Assembly: GCA_030042755.1 (NCBI GenBank)
Contig: JASHZC010000083.1
Location: 1 to 14,733 of the forward strand
Length of the DNA stretch: 14,733 nucleotides
Reading direction: 5' to 3'
From: Vulcanimicrobiota bacterium
GTDB lineage: Bacteria; Eremiobacterota; Eremiobacteria; Baltobacterales; Baltobacteraceae
Part shown: one piece after another, positions 13,678 through 14,733 of the stretch
Numbering within the stretch: position 1 is the stretch's first letter
How the letters are laid out: each line of letters starts with the position of its first letter
The notes under the pieces: generated by a model
What the model was told of the DNA's origin: nothing
Database searches by the model: none
The model's input: the letters and a program-made list of their open reading frames with translations, nothing else
Position numbers and translations under genes: made by a program

Positions 13678-14733
13678 CGCTGCGGTGCTCGTCCCGCGAC
13701 GTGCGCAAGTATGTCGTTGAGGACGCGTGGATCGACCGCATCGGCGTCGTGGAAATCCATGCGAGCGCTGGTCGCTGCGCCGTATGCCGTCCGCAGGTTC
13801 TTTGCATTGACGTCGATCTGCGGCGGAATCAGCGCATAGGGCCGCAGGTCCGGTTCGGTCGTGAACGCGTCGTACATCGGCGGCGCGAGCGCGTCGTAGA
13901 TCGTCATTGGAGGAAGACCGAGCAACAGCTCGATGGTGCGCAGCACGCTTGACGTCGTGTAATGCGCGTGTTGGACGCCGCCGGCGGCGTACGGCGATGC
14001 GAGATAGAACGTGGTGCGCTGATCGTCGACGTGATCGGGGCCGTCCTGCGAGTCGTCTTCGATCGAAAAGATTGCCGTGCTCGCCCAGTACGGCGAGTGC
14101 GAAACCATATCCACGACGCGTCCTAAGGCATGATCGTTCTGCGCGACGTACGCTTGCGGAGTGAGAGCACCGGGGGTCGTGCCGGCAGTGTGGTCGTTGG
14201 GAAGGCGAAGGAACACGAGCGCGGGCAGATTTCCGTTTCGAACGTATGCTTCGAATGCGCGCTGCCACTCGTCGATGCGTGCTTCATCGTTCAGATGCAG
14301 GTCGAAGCCCGGATACCGTGGATCGATCTTCCCGATCAGACCGGCGGTTTGCGTCGTATACGGTCCGCCCGGTGCGATCGGATCGCTAACGAACTCGCCA
14401 AAATCAAACAGAGAAACGCTGTGGCGATTCGCGTCGTCCCAAAGATAGCCGGTTCCCGGTGCGGCTGCAACCGAGCCGTCTTCGAAATCGTACGGCTTAC
14501 GACGACCGCCATAATTCGGAGGCCACATGCGCTCGACATAATCGTTTGCGAATGCGGCCGTCGACCAATTGTGTCCGCTCGCGCTGACTTGCGCGTCGGT
14601 GAACGTACGGTCGAAGATTCCAAAACGCAGCGCGATGGCGTGCTGATTCGGCGTGACCTTCTGGCCAAACCACACGAGTTTGGGGTCGCCGTCGCCTTTC
14701 GGCAAATCGCCGAGCACTTCGTCGTACGTTCGG
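13674..14733 (-). CDS. Phosphoesterase / alkaline phosphatase-superfamily protein, 5' end beyond window
   Basis: The frame is open to the right edge, giving 352 visible residues; the first are RTYDEVLGDLPKGDG, so the GTG at 14717 is internal and the true start lies outside. The sequence matches the C-terminal phosphoesterase part of proteins often annotated as bifunctional YncE/alkaline phosphatase family: VTPNQHAIALRFGIFDRTF, SGHNWSTAAFANDYVERMWP, LPALVFLRLPNDHTAGT, and SIEDDSQDGPDHVDDQRT. Counting from the codon at 14717, D175-H176, D221-D222 and H229 and H250/H252 are candidate metal ligands of the superfamily. Such proteins are usually exported and hydrolyse phosphate esters; a signal peptide cannot be checked because the N-terminus, perhaps with a beta-propeller, is missing. 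It overlaps the COG4280-like gene by 4 nt. Confidence 0.85.
   Translation of the reverse strand, partial: RTYDEVLGDLPKGDGDPKLVWFGQKVTPNQHAIALRFGIFDRTFTDAQVSASGHNWSTAAFANDYVERMWPPNYGGRRKPYDFEDGSVAAAPGTGYLWDDANRHSVSLFDFGEFVSDPIAPGGPYTTQTAGLIGKIDPRYPGFDLHLNDEARIDEWQRAFEAYVRNGNLPALVFLRLPNDHTAGTTPGALTPQAYVAQNDHALGRVVDMVSHSPYWASTAIFSIEDDSQDGPDHVDDQRTTFYLASPYAAGGVQHAHYTTSSVLRTIELLLGLPPMTIYDALAPPMYDAFTTEPDLRPYALIPPQIDVNAKNLRTAYGAATSARMDFHDADAVDPRVLNDILAHVAGRAPQR

Noticed and set aside
13678..14268. A 433-residue version of the COG4280-like protein starting at 14268
   Set aside because: The first ~197 residues are an arginine-rich shadow of the phosphoesterase gene; the family start coincides with the GTGA overlap at 13677.
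1..14733. Search for CRISPR arrays, tRNA (including selC), rRNA and insertion sequences
   Set aside because: No periodic repeats, tRNA-like cloverleaf, transposase motifs or terminal inverted repeats were noticed by eye; a covariance-model search would be needed to be certain for small RNAs.

Overview
The window is GC-rich, densely packed bacterial chromosome with almost no spacer DNA: genes overlap by 4-17 nt or are separated by a few bases, and GTG starts are common. Together with arginine-rich shadow frames, this suggests a free-living, high-GC bacterium that respires or scavenges formate and makes selenoproteins. The phylum cannot be fixed from the sequence; a lineage such as Vulcanimicrobiota/Eremiobacterota or another soil-type phylum is only a guess.

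Left arm. A partial minus-strand gene (1-179) looks like the N-terminus of an ABC-type ATPase whose Walker A loop has been lost. Divergent from it, a plus-strand cluster encodes a PolX-type DNA polymerase/PHP phosphoesterase (234-1961), an alpha/beta hydrolase starting in an ATGA overlap (1958-2755), and a large GAF-PAS-PAS(LOV-like)-GAF-histidine kinase with a C-terminal pseudo-receiver (2764-5451).

Centre. On the minus strand, converging on the kinase, is a formate oxidation operon in the order fdhA (11262-8125), fdhB (8120-7278), nrfD-type membrane subunit (7285-6323), fdhD (6326-5460). The catalytic subunit is interrupted by one in-frame TGA at 10690-10692, exactly where FdnG/FdoG/FdhF carry selenocysteine. 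Eleven bases after it lies a perfect 7-bp hairpin with a GGUCU loop, the hallmark of a bacterial SECIS element. The two apparent reading frames are therefore one 1045-residue selenoprotein. The subunit has no Tat leader and the membrane partner is NrfD-type rather than a FdnI-type cytochrome b, so the complex probably faces the cytoplasm and exchanges electrons with the quinone pool. Upstream, same strand, is an OFA-family (oxalate/formate) MFS transporter (12685-11345), separated from fdhA by a strong intrinsic-terminator hairpin only about 30 nt before the fdhA start. Import of formate, oxidation by the selenoenzyme and FdhD-dependent cofactor maturation form one functional unit.

Right arm, minus strand: a phosphoesterase/alkaline phosphatase-superfamily protein running off the right edge (14733-13674), a COG4280-like polytopic membrane protein with duplicated E-x-x-E motifs reminiscent of FTR1 iron permeases (13677-12967), and an unlisted 57-residue membrane protein overlapping its end (12983-12810). 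These three overlap head to tail and form a second operon.

No tRNA, rRNA, CRISPR array, insertion sequence or attachment site was seen. No stretch above 300 nt lacks a gene; the largest gap (12686-12809) holds hairpins and a candidate operator. No selA, selB, selC or selD is in the window, so the selenocysteine machinery must be encoded elsewhere.
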